Positions 1 to 7,973 of a stretch of DNA of 51,785 nt are shown here, piece after piece. Made by a program: the position numbers and the translations under genes. The notes beneath the pieces were generated by a model. The model was not told the origin of the DNA. It was given only the letters and a program-made list of their open reading frames with translations, and did not search any database. Origin of the DNA: Polaromonas sp. A23 (lineage in GTDB: Bacteria > Pseudomonadota > Gammaproteobacteria > Burkholderiales > Burkholderiaceae_C); the NCBI RefSeq assembly GCF_002001015.1, contig NZ_MUNO01000028.1, forward strand, positions 1-51,785. The letters run 5' to 3'. Position 1 is the stretch's first letter; each line of letters begins with the position of its first letter.

Positions 1-38
1 GCTCCCTTCCCTCGCCCCGCTGGGCGAGAGAAGGGAGC
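1..38. repeat. Long imperfect hairpin at left edge
   Basis: Bases 1-8 pair with 31-38, base 9 with 30, and 11-17 with 22-28 around a 4-base loop, leaving one mismatch in a 17-position stem. The palindrome has no T-run after it. It could terminate a gene outside the window, or it may be one module of the repeat mosaic that fills 1-460. Confidence 0.6.
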
Positions 39-96
39 CTCATTTGGCCGCGTGCGCTGCGCTCGCGTGCAAACATGACTGTGCGTTGGGAGTGCC

Positions 97-125
97 GTCC
101 TTGAAGCGCTGCGCGCTTCAAGGAC
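97..125. repeat. 13-bp perfect inverted repeat
   Basis: Bases 97-109 are the exact reverse complement of 113-125 with a 3-base loop. It is part of the non-coding mosaic between the left edge and uppP. No T-tract follows on either strand. Confidence 0.6.
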
Positions 126-315
126 TCCGGATTTGTCCCCGCATTGCCTTCCCCCACCCGTCGGGCTGGGCCGAGGAGCGCAGCGGAAAGCGGATCAGGG
201 CGAGCGATTGTCTGAGCGAAGCGAGTTCGAGCTCGACCCCGCTTTCGGCGAGCACCACAGGTTGCCCGTAGCGAAGCGCAGGGACCCAGACCATCGGGTC
301 GCCTTCTCTTTGCTT

Positions 316-343
316 ACTTTCTCTTGGCGAAGCAAGAGAAAGT
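316..343. repeat. Intergenic palindrome with 10-bp stem
   Basis: ACTTTCTCTT at 316-325 pairs perfectly with AAGAGAAAGT at 334-343 around an 8-base loop. From memory, very similar palindromes recur between genes in Betaproteobacteria and Xanthomonads. I see no coding potential here. Confidence 0.55.
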
Positions 344-409
344 GAGTCGCCCGCCGGGGCGAGACCCGGCTTGCTGGTGAACCAGGCTGTGCAAGTTATC
401 CAACATGGA

Positions 410-428
410 TCCCGGATCAAGTCCGGGA
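410..428. repeat. REP-like palindrome near the uppP 3' end
   Basis: TCCCGGA (410-416) and TCCGGGA (422-428) form a 7-bp stem with a 5-base spacer, within a sequence type (ATCAAGTCCGGGATGAC) that I recall as widely dispersed in Proteobacteria. It lies 32 bases beyond the uppP stop codon, so it may act as a 3' end element for that minus-strand gene. The rest of 1-460 holds no gene I can support. Confidence 0.5.
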
Positions 429-460
429 TGACAGCTTCTCTGGTACGTGCGAACGAAAAC

Positions 461-1294
461 TCAGCCGGCCCAGGTCACCCAGCCCATCTGGGCCGTCACC
501 AGCACCACCACACCAAAAACAATGCGGTACCAGGCAAAAGGCACAAAGCTATGGGTGGCGATGTAACGCAGCAGCCAGCGTATGCACAGCCAGGCGCTGA
601 TGAATGAAAACAGCAGGCCGACACCGAACATCGGCAAGTCCGCCATCGACAGCAAAGCGCGGTCTTTGTACAGGCTGTAGACGCCGGCGCCTATCAGCGT
701 CGGAATCGCCAGGTAAAAGGAAAAGTCGGTTGCCGCCTTGCGTGACAGGCCGAGCAGCATGCCGCCGATGATGGTGGCGCCGCTGCGGCTGGTGCCGGGG
801 ATCATGGCCAGGCACTGCACCAGGCCGACCTTGAGCGCGTCCATCAGCGTCATCGCTTCGACTTCCTGGATACGCGCCACCGCCGGGTTGTTCTGCTGGC
901 GCCGCTCGGCCCACAGGATGATGAAGCCGCCAATGATGAAGGTGCTGGCCACCACCACCGGCGTGAACAGGTTGGCCTTGATGGCCTTGCCGAACAGCAG
1001 GCCCAGCAACACGGCGGGCACAAAAGCCACGAAGACATTGAGCGCAAACTGCTGCGCCTGTTTTTCGGTGGGCAGTGCCACCAGCGTGTCGCGCAGCTTT
1101 TGCCAGTAAACCAGGATGACTGCAAAAATTGCCCCGGTCTGGATGGCGATGTCAAACACCTTGGCCTTGTCGTCGTCAAAGCCCAGCAGTGCGCCCGCAA
1201 GAATCAGGTGGCCGGTGGATGAAATGGGCAGGAACTCGGTCAAACCCTCGACGACGCCCATGACGGCCGCCTTGATCAGCAATGCAATATCCAC
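461..1294 (-). CDS. uppP: Undecaprenyl-diphosphatase UppP (BacA)
   Basis: This integral membrane phosphatase converts undecaprenyl diphosphate to the monophosphate that recycles as the lipid carrier for peptidoglycan and other envelope polymers; extra copies give bacitracin resistance. The 277-residue length is typical. The two signature motifs are present: [14 protein letters not shown] at residues 16-29 and PGTSRSG at 166-172, surrounded by about eight hydrophobic segments. The start is GTG with GGAG five bases upstream; the nearby ATG four bases earlier is out of frame. The gene stands alone, divergent from the cluster that begins at 1554. Confidence 0.96.
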   Translation of the reverse strand: MDIALLIKAAVMGVVEGLTEFLPISSTGHLILAGALLGFDDDKAKVFDIAIQTGAIFAVILVYWQKLRDTLVALPTEKQAQQFALNVFVAFVPAVLLGLLFGKAIKANLFTPVVVASTFIIGGFIILWAERRQQNNPAVARIQEVEAMTLMDALKVGLVQCLAMIPGTSRSGATIIGGMLLGLSRKAATDFSFYLAIPTLIGAGVYSLYKDRALLSMADLPMFGVGLLFSFISAWLCIRWLLRYIATHSFVPFAWYRIVFGVVVLVTAQMGWVTWAG

Positions 1295-1553
1295 TCATGC
1301 TCCAGAAAGTAAGGGGGAATTATCGCCGCTGCCTGTTGGCGCTTCGGGCGCTACGCGGCCGAAATAGGGGCTCAATCGGCCCCTTGAAAACACGTCTCAT
1401 TACAACTCCTGCGGTTCTCGTGCGTCCTTGAGCCCCGCATTTCGCGCCATTACGGCGCAACTCGCGCTCCGCTTTCTGCATTTCGTCGCACCGCCCTCGC
1501 GCTAGCGGCGGCGCTCCGGCAAAGTCCGCTTCATCCACTACAGGAGAAGCCCC

Positions 1554-2516
1554 ATGGACATGTCGCCCGTTATTGCCGTTCATCTGACCACCATCCTTGG
1601 CGCTGTAGCCACCGGCCCGGTCGCTCTGTGGGCCCGTAAAACCGGTGCGCACCGTCCCCGGCTGCACCGCGCTGCCGGTTATGCCTGGGTCACGTTGATG
1701 CTGGTGGCCGCTACTTCGGCCATATTCATCCGAGACTACCGCCTGCCCAACATCGCCGGCTACACCCCCATCCACATACTCATTCCGGTGGTGTACGGCA
1801 TGCTCATCCTGGCCTTCTGGTTCCTCGCCAAAGGCAGCATCGAGGGCCACCGCAAGACCATGCAGCGCCTGTACATCGGCGCCTGCGGGGTGGCGGGTGC
1901 CTTCACCCTGCTGCCCGGCCGCTACCTCGGCAACCTGGTTTTCGGCCAGTGGCTCGGACTGATTTCTCCAACCTACCAACCTCCTCAAGGAACACCCATG
2001 ATTGCTCAAATTCTCATCAACACACCCCTCTGGGTCTGGGGCCTGCTGGCCGCATTGCTGGTACTCGGCTTCGGCCAGACCCGCAGCCGCACCGTGGGCT
2101 TGGCCCGCATCGTCATCCTGCCTCTGGGCCTGGGCGCCTTCTCGCTGTACGGCACCATCTCGGCCTTCGGAACCTCACCCACTGTGCTAGGCAGCTGGCT
2201 GGCCACAGCCGTCTTGCTGGTGCTGGTGGTCACACAGCTCCCGCTCCCGGCCGGCGCCCGCTACGACAACGCCTCACGCAAGTTCCAGCTTCCGGGCAGC
2301 TGGATTCCCATGGTCTTGATCATGGCCATCTTCCTGACCAAGTACGTTGTTGGCGTGAGCCTGGTGATGCACCCGGAACTGAAGGTACACGCCAACTTCA
2401 GCCTGGCCATCGGCACACTTTATGGCGTCTTCAGCGGCATCTTTGCCGGCCGCGCCATCCGCCTGGTTCGCCTGGCCCTGCGCCCCGCCCCCACCCTTCC
2501 CGTCCTCAACGCTTGA
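1554..2516 (+). CDS. Fused membrane protein: DUF2306-like domain plus DUF6622-like domain
   Basis: A 320-residue polytopic membrane protein of unknown function. Residues about 5-140 resemble DUF2306-type membrane proteins (histidines in the first helices, HRxxxxxxGY-like segment, GHRKTMQ). Residues 149-320 look like a second, normally separate family of about 170 residues, which I associate with DUF6622. At the junction an internal ATG at 1998 is preceded by AAGGA at ribosome-binding distance, as if a second gene once began there. Either the fusion is made by loss of the first gene's stop, or both a fused and a short product are made. The ATG at 1554 follows AGGAG. It is the first gene of the cluster ending at 7134. 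Family names are from memory. Confidence 0.75.
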   Translation: MDMSPVIAVHLTTILGAVATGPVALWARKTGAHRPRLHRAAGYAWVTLMLVAATSAIFIRDYRLPNIAGYTPIHILIPVVYGMLILAFWFLAKGSIEGHRKTMQRLYIGACGVAGAFTLLPGRYLGNLVFGQWLGLISPTYQPPQGTPMIAQILINTPLWVWGLLAALLVLGFGQTRSRTVGLARIVILPLGLGAFSLYGTISAFGTSPTVLGSWLATAVLLVLVVTQLPLPAGARYDNASRKFQLPGSWIPMVLIMAIFLTKYVVGVSLVMHPELKVHANFSLAIGTLYGVFSGIFAGRAIRLVRLALRPAPTLPVLNA

Positions 2517-2531
2517 AAAAAGGAGCTCACC

Positions 2532-2825
2532 ATGAACGCCACTCCCCTGCAAGACAAAACCCTCGAACAACTCGCCCGCAAGCGCGCAGGCGCCAAAATG
2601 GGCTGGTACATCCATGCCACCGTTTTCATCATCGTCAACATCCTGCTGGCAGTCCTCTCGGCGATGAGCGAGCGCCACTGGGCCATGTTCCCGGCCTTCG
2701 GCTGGGGCATAGGCCTGGCGGTCCACGGTTTCGTGGTCTTCCTCGTGACGGGCGGGGGCGGCCTCCACCAGCGCCTGGTGCAGCAGGAACGCGAGCGTCT
2801 GGACCTGCAGCGCGACCCCTGGTAA
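2532..2825 (+). CDS. 2TM-domain small membrane protein (paralogue A)
   Basis: A 97-residue protein with a charged N-terminal helix, two transmembrane segments (about 24-45 and 53-73) and a charged C-terminal tail, matching the 2TM family (PF13239). It is clearly paralogous to the product at 4929-5234: both carry an xGAK/SAK-GWY-HA block before helix 1, FPxxGWG before helix 2, and a QxERERL tail. The family is often seen next to, or fused to, LytTR and histidine kinase genes, consistent with the regulators at 5231-7134. AAGGAG precedes the ATG. It lies 15 bases after the fused membrane protein gene. The molecular role is unknown. Confidence 0.8.
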   Translation: MNATPLQDKTLEQLARKRAGAKMGWYIHATVFIIVNILLAVLSAMSERHWAMFPAFGWGIGLAVHGFVVFLVTGGGGLHQRLVQQERERLDLQRDPW

Positions 2826-2848
2826 GAGAAGGCACAGAAAAAACCGCC

Positions 2849-3877
2849 ATGAAAAAATACCTGTTTGCCTGCGTCTTCCTGCTGGCCTTCGGACGTGCGC
2901 AGGCAGGCGTGGGCCTCACCGAGCTGCCCGGCCCGGAGGGCGACGGTCCGGTCAGCGTTTTTTACCCTTCCAGCGGTGAAGACAAGGCGCTGCAGCGCGG
3001 GCCTTTCGCCCTGCAGCTCGCCTGGCAGGGCACGCCGGTCCGCGGCAACGGCCGCCTCATCGTCATCTCGCACGGCTCGGGCGGCAACCCCTGGGTGCAT
3101 ACAGACGTGGCGCGCACGCTGGTGCAGGCCGGTTTCGTGGTGGCCTTCCCCCAGCACCGGGGCGACCATACCGGGCAGTTCACCGACCCTGGCCCCATCA
3201 GCTGGAAGCTGCGTCCAGCCGAAGTGTCTCGCGCCATCGACGCCGTGGGGCAAAGCCCGCAGTTCGCACCGCTGCTGGTACTGGACAAAGTCGGCGTTTA
3301 TGGCGGATCCGCAGGTGGGCACACCGCGCTGACAGTGGCCGGCGGGCGCTGGTCGCCTGCAGCGTTCCGCCGTCACTGCGAAGCTCACATTGCCGACGAC
3401 TTTTCTTCATGTGTGGGTTTTTTCACCCGCCTGCGCGGCAACATCCTGGACGGGCTCAAGAAAACCGTGGCGCTGGGTGTGATTCGCCAGCGTTTTGACG
3501 ACACCAGCTGGTACAGCCACCATGACCCGCGCATCCACGCCGCCATAGCCAGCGTGCCTTTTGCCGCCGACTTCGACATGGCTTCCCTGGCCGCGCCGCG
3601 GATTCCGCTGGGGCTTATCGAAGCTCGTCAGGACATCAACCAGGTGCCGCGGTTTCACATCGATGCCGTACGCGCGGTATGCACGACGTGCACCATCATT
3701 GCGGACCTGCCCAGTGCGGGCCACGGCGCCATGCTGTCCCCGCTGCCGCCATTCAAGCCCGACACGATCGCCGCTGAACTGCTGGGCGACCCGCCCGGTT
3801 TTGACCGCAACACGCTGCCTGAGATAGACCGCAAAATAGCGGCCTTCTTTCGCCAACACCTGCCGCCCGCACCATGA
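2849..3877 (+). CDS. Secreted alpha/beta hydrolase, dienelactone-hydrolase-like
   Basis: A 342-residue serine hydrolase with an N-terminal signal peptide (residues 1-19, cleavage near AQA-G), so probably periplasmic. The oxyanion region is ISHGSGG (73-79), the nucleophile elbow is GGSAGG with Ser154, the acid is possibly Asp262, and the catalytic His is likely His292 in SAGHG. It resembles predicted dienelactone hydrolases (COG4188); the substrate is unknown. The ATG at 2849 is favoured because it begins the signal peptide; the reading frame is open further upstream. The stop overlaps the next start by 4 bases (ATGA), implying translational coupling with the second hydrolase. Confidence 0.82.
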   Translation: MKKYLFACVFLLAFGRAQAGVGLTELPGPEGDGPVSVFYPSSGEDKALQRGPFALQLAWQGTPVRGNGRLIVISHGSGGNPWVHTDVARTLVQAGFVVAFPQHRGDHTGQFTDPGPISWKLRPAEVSRAIDAVGQSPQFAPLLVLDKVGVYGGSAGGHTALTVAGGRWSPAAFRRHCEAHIADDFSSCVGFFTRLRGNILDGLKKTVALGVIRQRFDDTSWYSHHDPRIHAAIASVPFAADFDMASLAAPRIPLGLIEARQDINQVPRFHIDAVRAVCTTCTIIADLPSAGHGAMLSPLPPFKPDTIAAELLGDPPGFDRNTLPEIDRKIAAFFRQHLPPAP

Positions 3878-4857
3878 ACACTTCAAGCCGCCTTCCCCGC
3901 ACCCTGGGGCTCGTCCTGTTCGCCGCGGTGGCTCTCCTGATGGTCGCGCTGGCCGCCGCCATCACCTTTGGCGGGCCGGGGCCGATTGCACCTTTGGCCA
4001 GCGTCAACGACCCGTTTGCCAAAGCCGATTTTTCAGGCGTGCCTTTCCCGCGCCGCTATACCGCGCGTGACGGTACCGCCATGGCCTGGCTGCACTATGC
4101 GGCCGCCGGCAATGTACAGAACGCGCGCCGTGTGGTGCTGGTCCACGGTTCGTCGGCGCGGGCGCGCAGCATGCATGTGCTGGCACGTGCCCTGGCCGGC
4201 GCCGGCTTTGAAGTGGCAGCGCTCGACATGCGCGGCCATGGCGACTCCGGCCCGCGCGGCCAGGCTGCCTACGTGGGCCAACTTGAAGACGACGTGGAAG
4301 ATTTCATGCGCGCCGTGCCGCATGCCGGCCCCAGCACCCTGCTGGGCCACTCCCGCGGCGGCGGCTTTGTACTGCGCTTCGCCGGCGGCGCCAGACAAGC
4401 ATTGTTTGACCGCTATGTGCTGCTGTCGCCCTACCTGCGCCACGACGCGCCGACCGCCCGGCCTGATGACGGCGGATGGGCAACCATGGGCTTGCCGCGG
4501 TTCCTGGGCTTGCACTTCATCAACCTCGCCGGTATGACCACCTGGAATCACCTGCCCGTACTCAATTTCGCACTGGACGACGCAGCGCGCCCCATGCTCA
4601 CGCCCTCGTACTCATACACCCTCGCCAACGGTTTCGGCCCGCACAACGACTATGTGGACGACATCCGCGGCGCCCGCGGTGCCATGCACATCGTCGCCGG
4701 CAGTGACGACGAACTTTTCCGGGCCGACCGTTTTGCGGACGTATTCACCGCCGCAGGCAAAACCGTGCCGGTGACGCTGGTGCCAGGCGTCAACCACATG
4801 GGCCTTACCCTCGACAGCGCCGCTTTGGGCGCCGTCATCCAGGCCTGCCGGACCTGA
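3874..4857 (+). CDS. Membrane-anchored alpha/beta hydrolase
   Basis: A 327-residue hydrolase of the lysophospholipase/hydrolase_4 type. An N-terminal hydrophobic anchor (about 9-32) precedes the catalytic domain. Motifs seen are the oxyanion VHG (90-92), MRGHGDS (119-125), the nucleophile elbow GHSRGG with Ser160, the acid at Asp278 or Asp279 and His308 in NHMG. It is coupled to the preceding hydrolase by a 4-base overlap, so the two probably act on the same envelope or extracellular ester. The substrate cannot be read from sequence. A 71-base gap separates it from the second 2TM gene. Confidence 0.82.
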   Translation: MNTSSRLPRTLGLVLFAAVALLMVALAAAITFGGPGPIAPLASVNDPFAKADFSGVPFPRRYTARDGTAMAWLHYAAAGNVQNARRVVLVHGSSARARSMHVLARALAGAGFEVAALDMRGHGDSGPRGQAAYVGQLEDDVEDFMRAVPHAGPSTLLGHSRGGGFVLRFAGGARQALFDRYVLLSPYLRHDAPTARPDDGGWATMGLPRFLGLHFINLAGMTTWNHLPVLNFALDDAARPMLTPSYSYTLANGFGPHNDYVDDIRGARGAMHIVAGSDDELFRADRFADVFTAAGKTVPVTLVPGVNHMGLTLDSAALGAVIQACRT

Positions 4858-4928
4858 GGTGCTCCCCTGTAACGCCCGGCACCCATGAACGGTGAAAACG
4901 TCAATAGAATGTTTCAACACCTTCGCCT

Positions 4929-5234
4929 ATGAACACCCCACTGAATTCCGAACAGATAGAACGCATGGCGCACAGGCGCACCAGCGCCAAGCTGGGCTGG
5001 TACTTCCACGCCTTCCTTTATGTGCTGATCAACCTGATCGTGTTCGCCACCTCGGAATATGGTTTCGGCAGCCGGCCCTGGTCGCTGTTCCCGCTGCTGG
5101 GCTGGGGCCTGGGCGTGGTGCTGCACGGCATCTCGGTCTTTGTGCTGGGCGCAAATGGCAGCCTGCGGGAACGCATGGTGCAAAAGGAACGCGAGCGCCT
5201 GCAGCGCCAGCACGGCGACGGCACACCCCGATGA
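4929..5234 (+). CDS. 2TM-domain small membrane protein (paralogue B)
   Basis: A 101-residue 2TM family protein with two membrane helices (about 26-44 and 54-74) flanked by basic and charged ends. It shares SAK-GWY-HA, FPLLGWG and KERERLQ blocks with the product at 2532-2825. Its stop overlaps the kinase start by 4 bases, so it is probably made at a fixed ratio with the kinase and could be an accessory sensor or stabiliser; that role is inference. No Shine-Dalgarno sequence is evident. A TAGAAT hexamer at 4905-4910 could be a -10 element giving a very short leader. Confidence 0.8.
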   Translation: MNTPLNSEQIERMAHRRTSAKLGWYFHAFLYVLINLIVFATSEYGFGSRPWSLFPLLGWGLGVVLHGISVFVLGANGSLRERMVQKERERLQRQHGDGTPR

Positions 5235-6280
5235 AAATCGACTGGATCGCCAAGCTGCGCCATCTTCTGCAGGTATTGGCGTTTGCGCTGGCCATCGCCA
5301 CCATCCAGTACGCGTTCACGCCGGAAAAACCCTATGGCCCGCCACTGGTGTATTCGCTGTTCATCGCCAGCATCACCTGGGCCGTGATTGACCTGGGTCG
5401 CGAGTTTTTCCCCTCCAGCGCAGAAACCGGCTGGCCACAAGGTTGGGCCGGGCTGGCCCTGGTGCTGGCTGGCATAGCGCTGGGCTACCTGATCGGTACC
5501 TGGCTGGCCGACAAGCTGTGCCTTTATTACGGCTGGTATCCCAGCGGCGCCCGTCCTCCCCCCAACGGCCCAGGCCAGCTGCGCACCTCGATTCTCATCA
5601 CCGTGCTGGCCGGCGTCACGGGCAGCTATTACTTCTACACCATCAACAAAAGCGCCTACCTCATCCGCAAGATGAATGAGGCGCACCAGCACGCCAACGA
5701 GGCGCGCCTGAAGCTGCTTGAAACCCAGCTTGAACCGCACATGCTGTTCAACACGCTGGCCAACCTGCGGGCGCTGATTGCCACCGACCCGCAGCGCGCG
5801 CAGGTCATGCTGGACCACATGATTGCCTACCTGCGTGCCACGCTGGGCGCCTCGCTGAGCGCCACCCACACGCTGGAGGCCGAGTTCGACCGCCTGCGCG
5901 ACTACCTGGAACTCATGGCCATCCGCATGGGGCCGCGCCTTTCCTACACGCTGGACCTGCCGCCCGAGCTGGCGCAGCATCCCGTGCCCACGCTGCTGCT
6001 GCAACCCCTGGTTGAAAACAGCATCAAGCACGGGCTGGAGCCCAAGATCGAAGGCGGGCAGATCACCGTGAGCGCGCGGCGTGACGGCCCGACGCTGGTC
6101 CTGGAAGTGCTGGACACCGGCGTGGGCCTGTCAGGTGCCGCCGAAGACCGGCCGGGCTTTGGGGTCGCCCAGGTGCGCGAGCGGCTGGCAAGCACCTACG
6201 GCCTTGAATCTGCTATTGAATTGGTAGCTTCTTCCGAAGGTGGGACAAGGGCTACGGCCCGATTTCCTTACAAAGAATGA
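5231..6280 (+). CDS. LytS/AlgZ-type membrane sensor histidine kinase
   Basis: A 349-residue kinase. Four hydrophobic segments lie within residues 10-140, followed by a short coiled-coil linker. The His_kinase (PF06580) phosphoacceptor region has His170 in LEPHMLFNTL, where the usual motif is NPHFLFN. The HATPase domain has its N box at VENSIKHG (261-268) and G1 at DTGVGL (295-300). It should phosphorylate the LytTR regulator encoded immediately downstream. Four-base overlaps on both sides couple it to the 2TM gene and the regulator. Codons 327-335 match the left arm of the dispersed repeat described in the findings. The signal sensed is unknown. Confidence 0.93.
   Translation: MKIDWIAKLRHLLQVLAFALAIATIQYAFTPEKPYGPPLVYSLFIASITWAVIDLGREFFPSSAETGWPQGWAGLALVLAGIALGYLIGTWLADKLCLYYGWYPSGARPPPNGPGQLRTSILITVLAGVTGSYYFYTINKSAYLIRKMNEAHQHANEARLKLLETQLEPHMLFNTLANLRALIATDPQRAQVMLDHMIAYLRATLGASLSATHTLEAEFDRLRDYLELMAIRMGPRLSYTLDLPPELAQHPVPTLLLQPLVENSIKHGLEPKIEGGQITVSARRDGPTLVLEVLDTGVGLSGAAEDRPGFGVAQVRERLASTYGLESAIELVASSEGGTRATARFPYKE
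6211..6236 (+). repeat. Half copy of the two-hairpin dispersed repeat inside the kinase gene
   Basis: This stretch reads TGCTATTGAATTGGTAGC and then CTTCTTCC. It matches the left hairpin arm of the intergenic repeat family (GCTAT, about 8 bases, then GTAGC or ATAGC) but has no right arm. It lies in frame near the end of the kinase ATPase domain. It may be a chance resemblance or a decayed copy. Confidence 0.4.
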
Positions 6281-7134
6281 GCTCAAACAGCCCCAGCGGT
6301 CTCAACGGCGCTCCCGCGGCCACCGCACTGATTGCCGAAGACGAACCCCTGCTGGCTCAGGCCCTGCAGGCCGAACTGGCCCGTGCCTGGCCCACGCTGC
6401 GTGTAGTGGCCAGCGTGGGCGATGGCGTTTCGGCCGTGGCCCAGGCACTGCAGCTGCAGCCGGACGTGCTGTTCTTCGACATCCGCATGCCCGGCCAAAG
6501 CGGCCTGGACGCCGCCGCCGAGCTGGCTGACGAATGGCCGCAGGGCAAACCTTTCCCGGCGCTGGTGTTTGTGACCGCCTACGACCAATACGCCGTGCAG
6601 GCCTTTGAAACACAGGCCGTGGATTACCTGCTCAAGCCGCTGCAAGCGGCGCGCCTTGAAAAAACCGTATCAAAAGTGCAGCTAGCCCTTTCTGCACGGG
6701 TGCCAGCAGCTATTAATTCAGTAGCAGAGCAAAACGGCGCACTCGACCAGACCCTGGAGCAGCTGCGCCACCTGCTGGCTGCAACCCGCACGCCCGTGCC
6801 TGAAAGCAGTCCCCTGAAAGTGCTGCAGGTCAGCGTGGGCACAAGCATTCGCATGGTGCCGGTGGGTGAGGTGGTTTACTTTGAAGCCGCCGACAAATAC
6901 GTGCGGGTGTTGACCGCCGGCCACGAGTACTTGATACGCACGCCCCTGAAGGAACTGCTGCCCCAGCTGGACGCGCAAAGTTTCTGGCAGATTCACCGCG
7001 GCACCGTGGTGCAGGCCTCAGCGATTGAAACCGTCAGCCGGGACGAAGCCGGCAAACTCACGCTGAGCCTGCGCGGCCGTCCGGAAAAGCTAGCGGTCAG
7101 CCGGCTTTACAGCTCGCTGTTCCGGGCCCTGTAG
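6277..7134 (+). CDS. LytTR-family response regulator (AlgR/LytR type)
   Basis: A 285-residue two-domain regulator. The receiver domain (about 15-125) has acidic residues Glu21 and Asp22, phosphoacceptor Asp68 in FFDIRMPG, Thr100 and Lys120 in LLKP. The LytTR DNA-binding domain spans about 180-285 (VVYFEAADKYVRV, then FWQIHRGTVV). The linker, residues 132-150, is encoded by a copy of the genome's dispersed repeat in reverse orientation (6670-6727). The start overlaps the kinase stop by 4 bases. Likely targets are its own cluster and envelope genes, but no LytTR-type direct repeat was identified. Confidence 0.93.
   Translation: MSSNSPSGLNGAPAATALIAEDEPLLAQALQAELARAWPTLRVVASVGDGVSAVAQALQLQPDVLFFDIRMPGQSGLDAAAELADEWPQGKPFPALVFVTAYDQYAVQAFETQAVDYLLKPLQAARLEKTVSKVQLALSARVPAAINSVAEQNGALDQTLEQLRHLLAATRTPVPESSPLKVLQVSVGTSIRMVPVGEVVYFEAADKYVRVLTAGHEYLIRTPLKELLPQLDAQSFWQIHRGTVVQASAIETVSRDEAGKLTLSLRGRPEKLAVSRLYSSLFRAL
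6670..6727 (-). repeat. Dispersed two-hairpin repeat embedded in frame in the response regulator
   Basis: Read on the minus strand, both arms of the family are recognisable: TGCTACTGAATTAATAGC, then GGCACCCG, a 7-base loop and AAGGGCTAGC, then a CACTTTTGA tail. It contributes about 19 codons between the receiver and LytTR domains without breaking the frame. Other copies are intergenic. Confidence 0.7.
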
Positions 7135-7263
7135 CCGCCCCGGCGCGGGCCGATAAAGGGTTTTCAAGACAGTGTCAACCTCCAGCGTCTCATGTCCCTG
7201 TGCCCTTTGTTGGGGCGCAAGCAAGCCCGGCGCAGCAGCGGCGATGCTGGCATCATGCCGGGC

Positions 7264-7929
7264 ATGACATCGTCCTATCGATCAACAGCTCCTTCCGATT
7301 TCGCATCCACCGCATCGCCTGCTGCTACTTCAGCGAAGGCTTCTCCGGCAGCGCCAGTCACGCCGCAGTCGGTGCTTGACTTCTGGTTCAACGAATCCAC
7401 GGTCAAACGCTGGTTCACCGGTGGCGTAGAACTGGACGACGAAATACGCAGAGAGTTTGGTACGCAAGTGACGCTGGCACAGTCCGGCGGGCTGGCCGAG
7501 TGGGAAGCTGACCCGCAAAGCCGGCTGGCCCTGGTGATTGTGCTCGACCAGTTTTCGCGCAACATCTTTCGCGGCAAGTCCAAAGCCTTTGCCGGCGATG
7601 AGCGTGCCCAGCAGTTGGTGACCGACGCACTGGCGCGCGGTTTTGACGCAGAGTTGCCGTGGATGGGCCGCGTGTTTTTGTACATGCCGCTCATGCATGC
7701 CGAAAGCCTGGCGCTGCAGGAGGAGTCCGTGAAACGTTTCACCGCGCTGGAAGCCGCCGTGCCGGACGATTTGCGCGCCAGCGCGCAAAGCTCTCTCGAC
7801 TACGCGCGCCAGCACCGCGACATCATTGCCCGCCTGGGTCGCTTCCCTTATCGCAACTCCGCACTGGGACGCACCAACACCGCGCTGGAATTCGACTTCC
7901 TGAAGAACGGCCCGCGCTTCGGGCAATAG
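7264..7929 (+). CDS. DUF924 family protein
   Basis: A cytoplasmic helical protein of the DUF924 family (PF06041). Its characteristic blocks are VLDFWF near the domain start, LDQFSRNIFR, FLYMPLMHAE, and HRDIIARLGRFPYRN near the C-terminus. The function of the family is unknown; the fold is TPR-like. The start is uncertain. In-frame ATGs exist at 7192, 7255 and 7264, none with a good Shine-Dalgarno sequence. I prefer 7264, because residues upstream look non-coding; even so, about 32 Ala/Ser/Thr-rich residues precede the domain. It is probably transcribed separately from the LytTR cluster. Confidence 0.85.
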   Translation: MTSSYRSTAPSDFASTASPAATSAKASPAAPVTPQSVLDFWFNESTVKRWFTGGVELDDEIRREFGTQVTLAQSGGLAEWEADPQSRLALVIVLDQFSRNIFRGKSKAFAGDERAQQLVTDALARGFDAELPWMGRVFLYMPLMHAESLALQEESVKRFTALEAAVPDDLRASAQSSLDYARQHRDIIARLGRFPYRNSALGRTNTALEFDFLKNGPRFGQ

Positions 7930-7973
7930 GGGCAACCATTTCACGCCCACACCCGTGATTTGAAAGGCGTGAC

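Noticed and set aside
44..345. Short plus- and minus-strand frames in the left spacer
   Set aside because: They run through the palindromic repeats and have no ribosome site or family resemblance.
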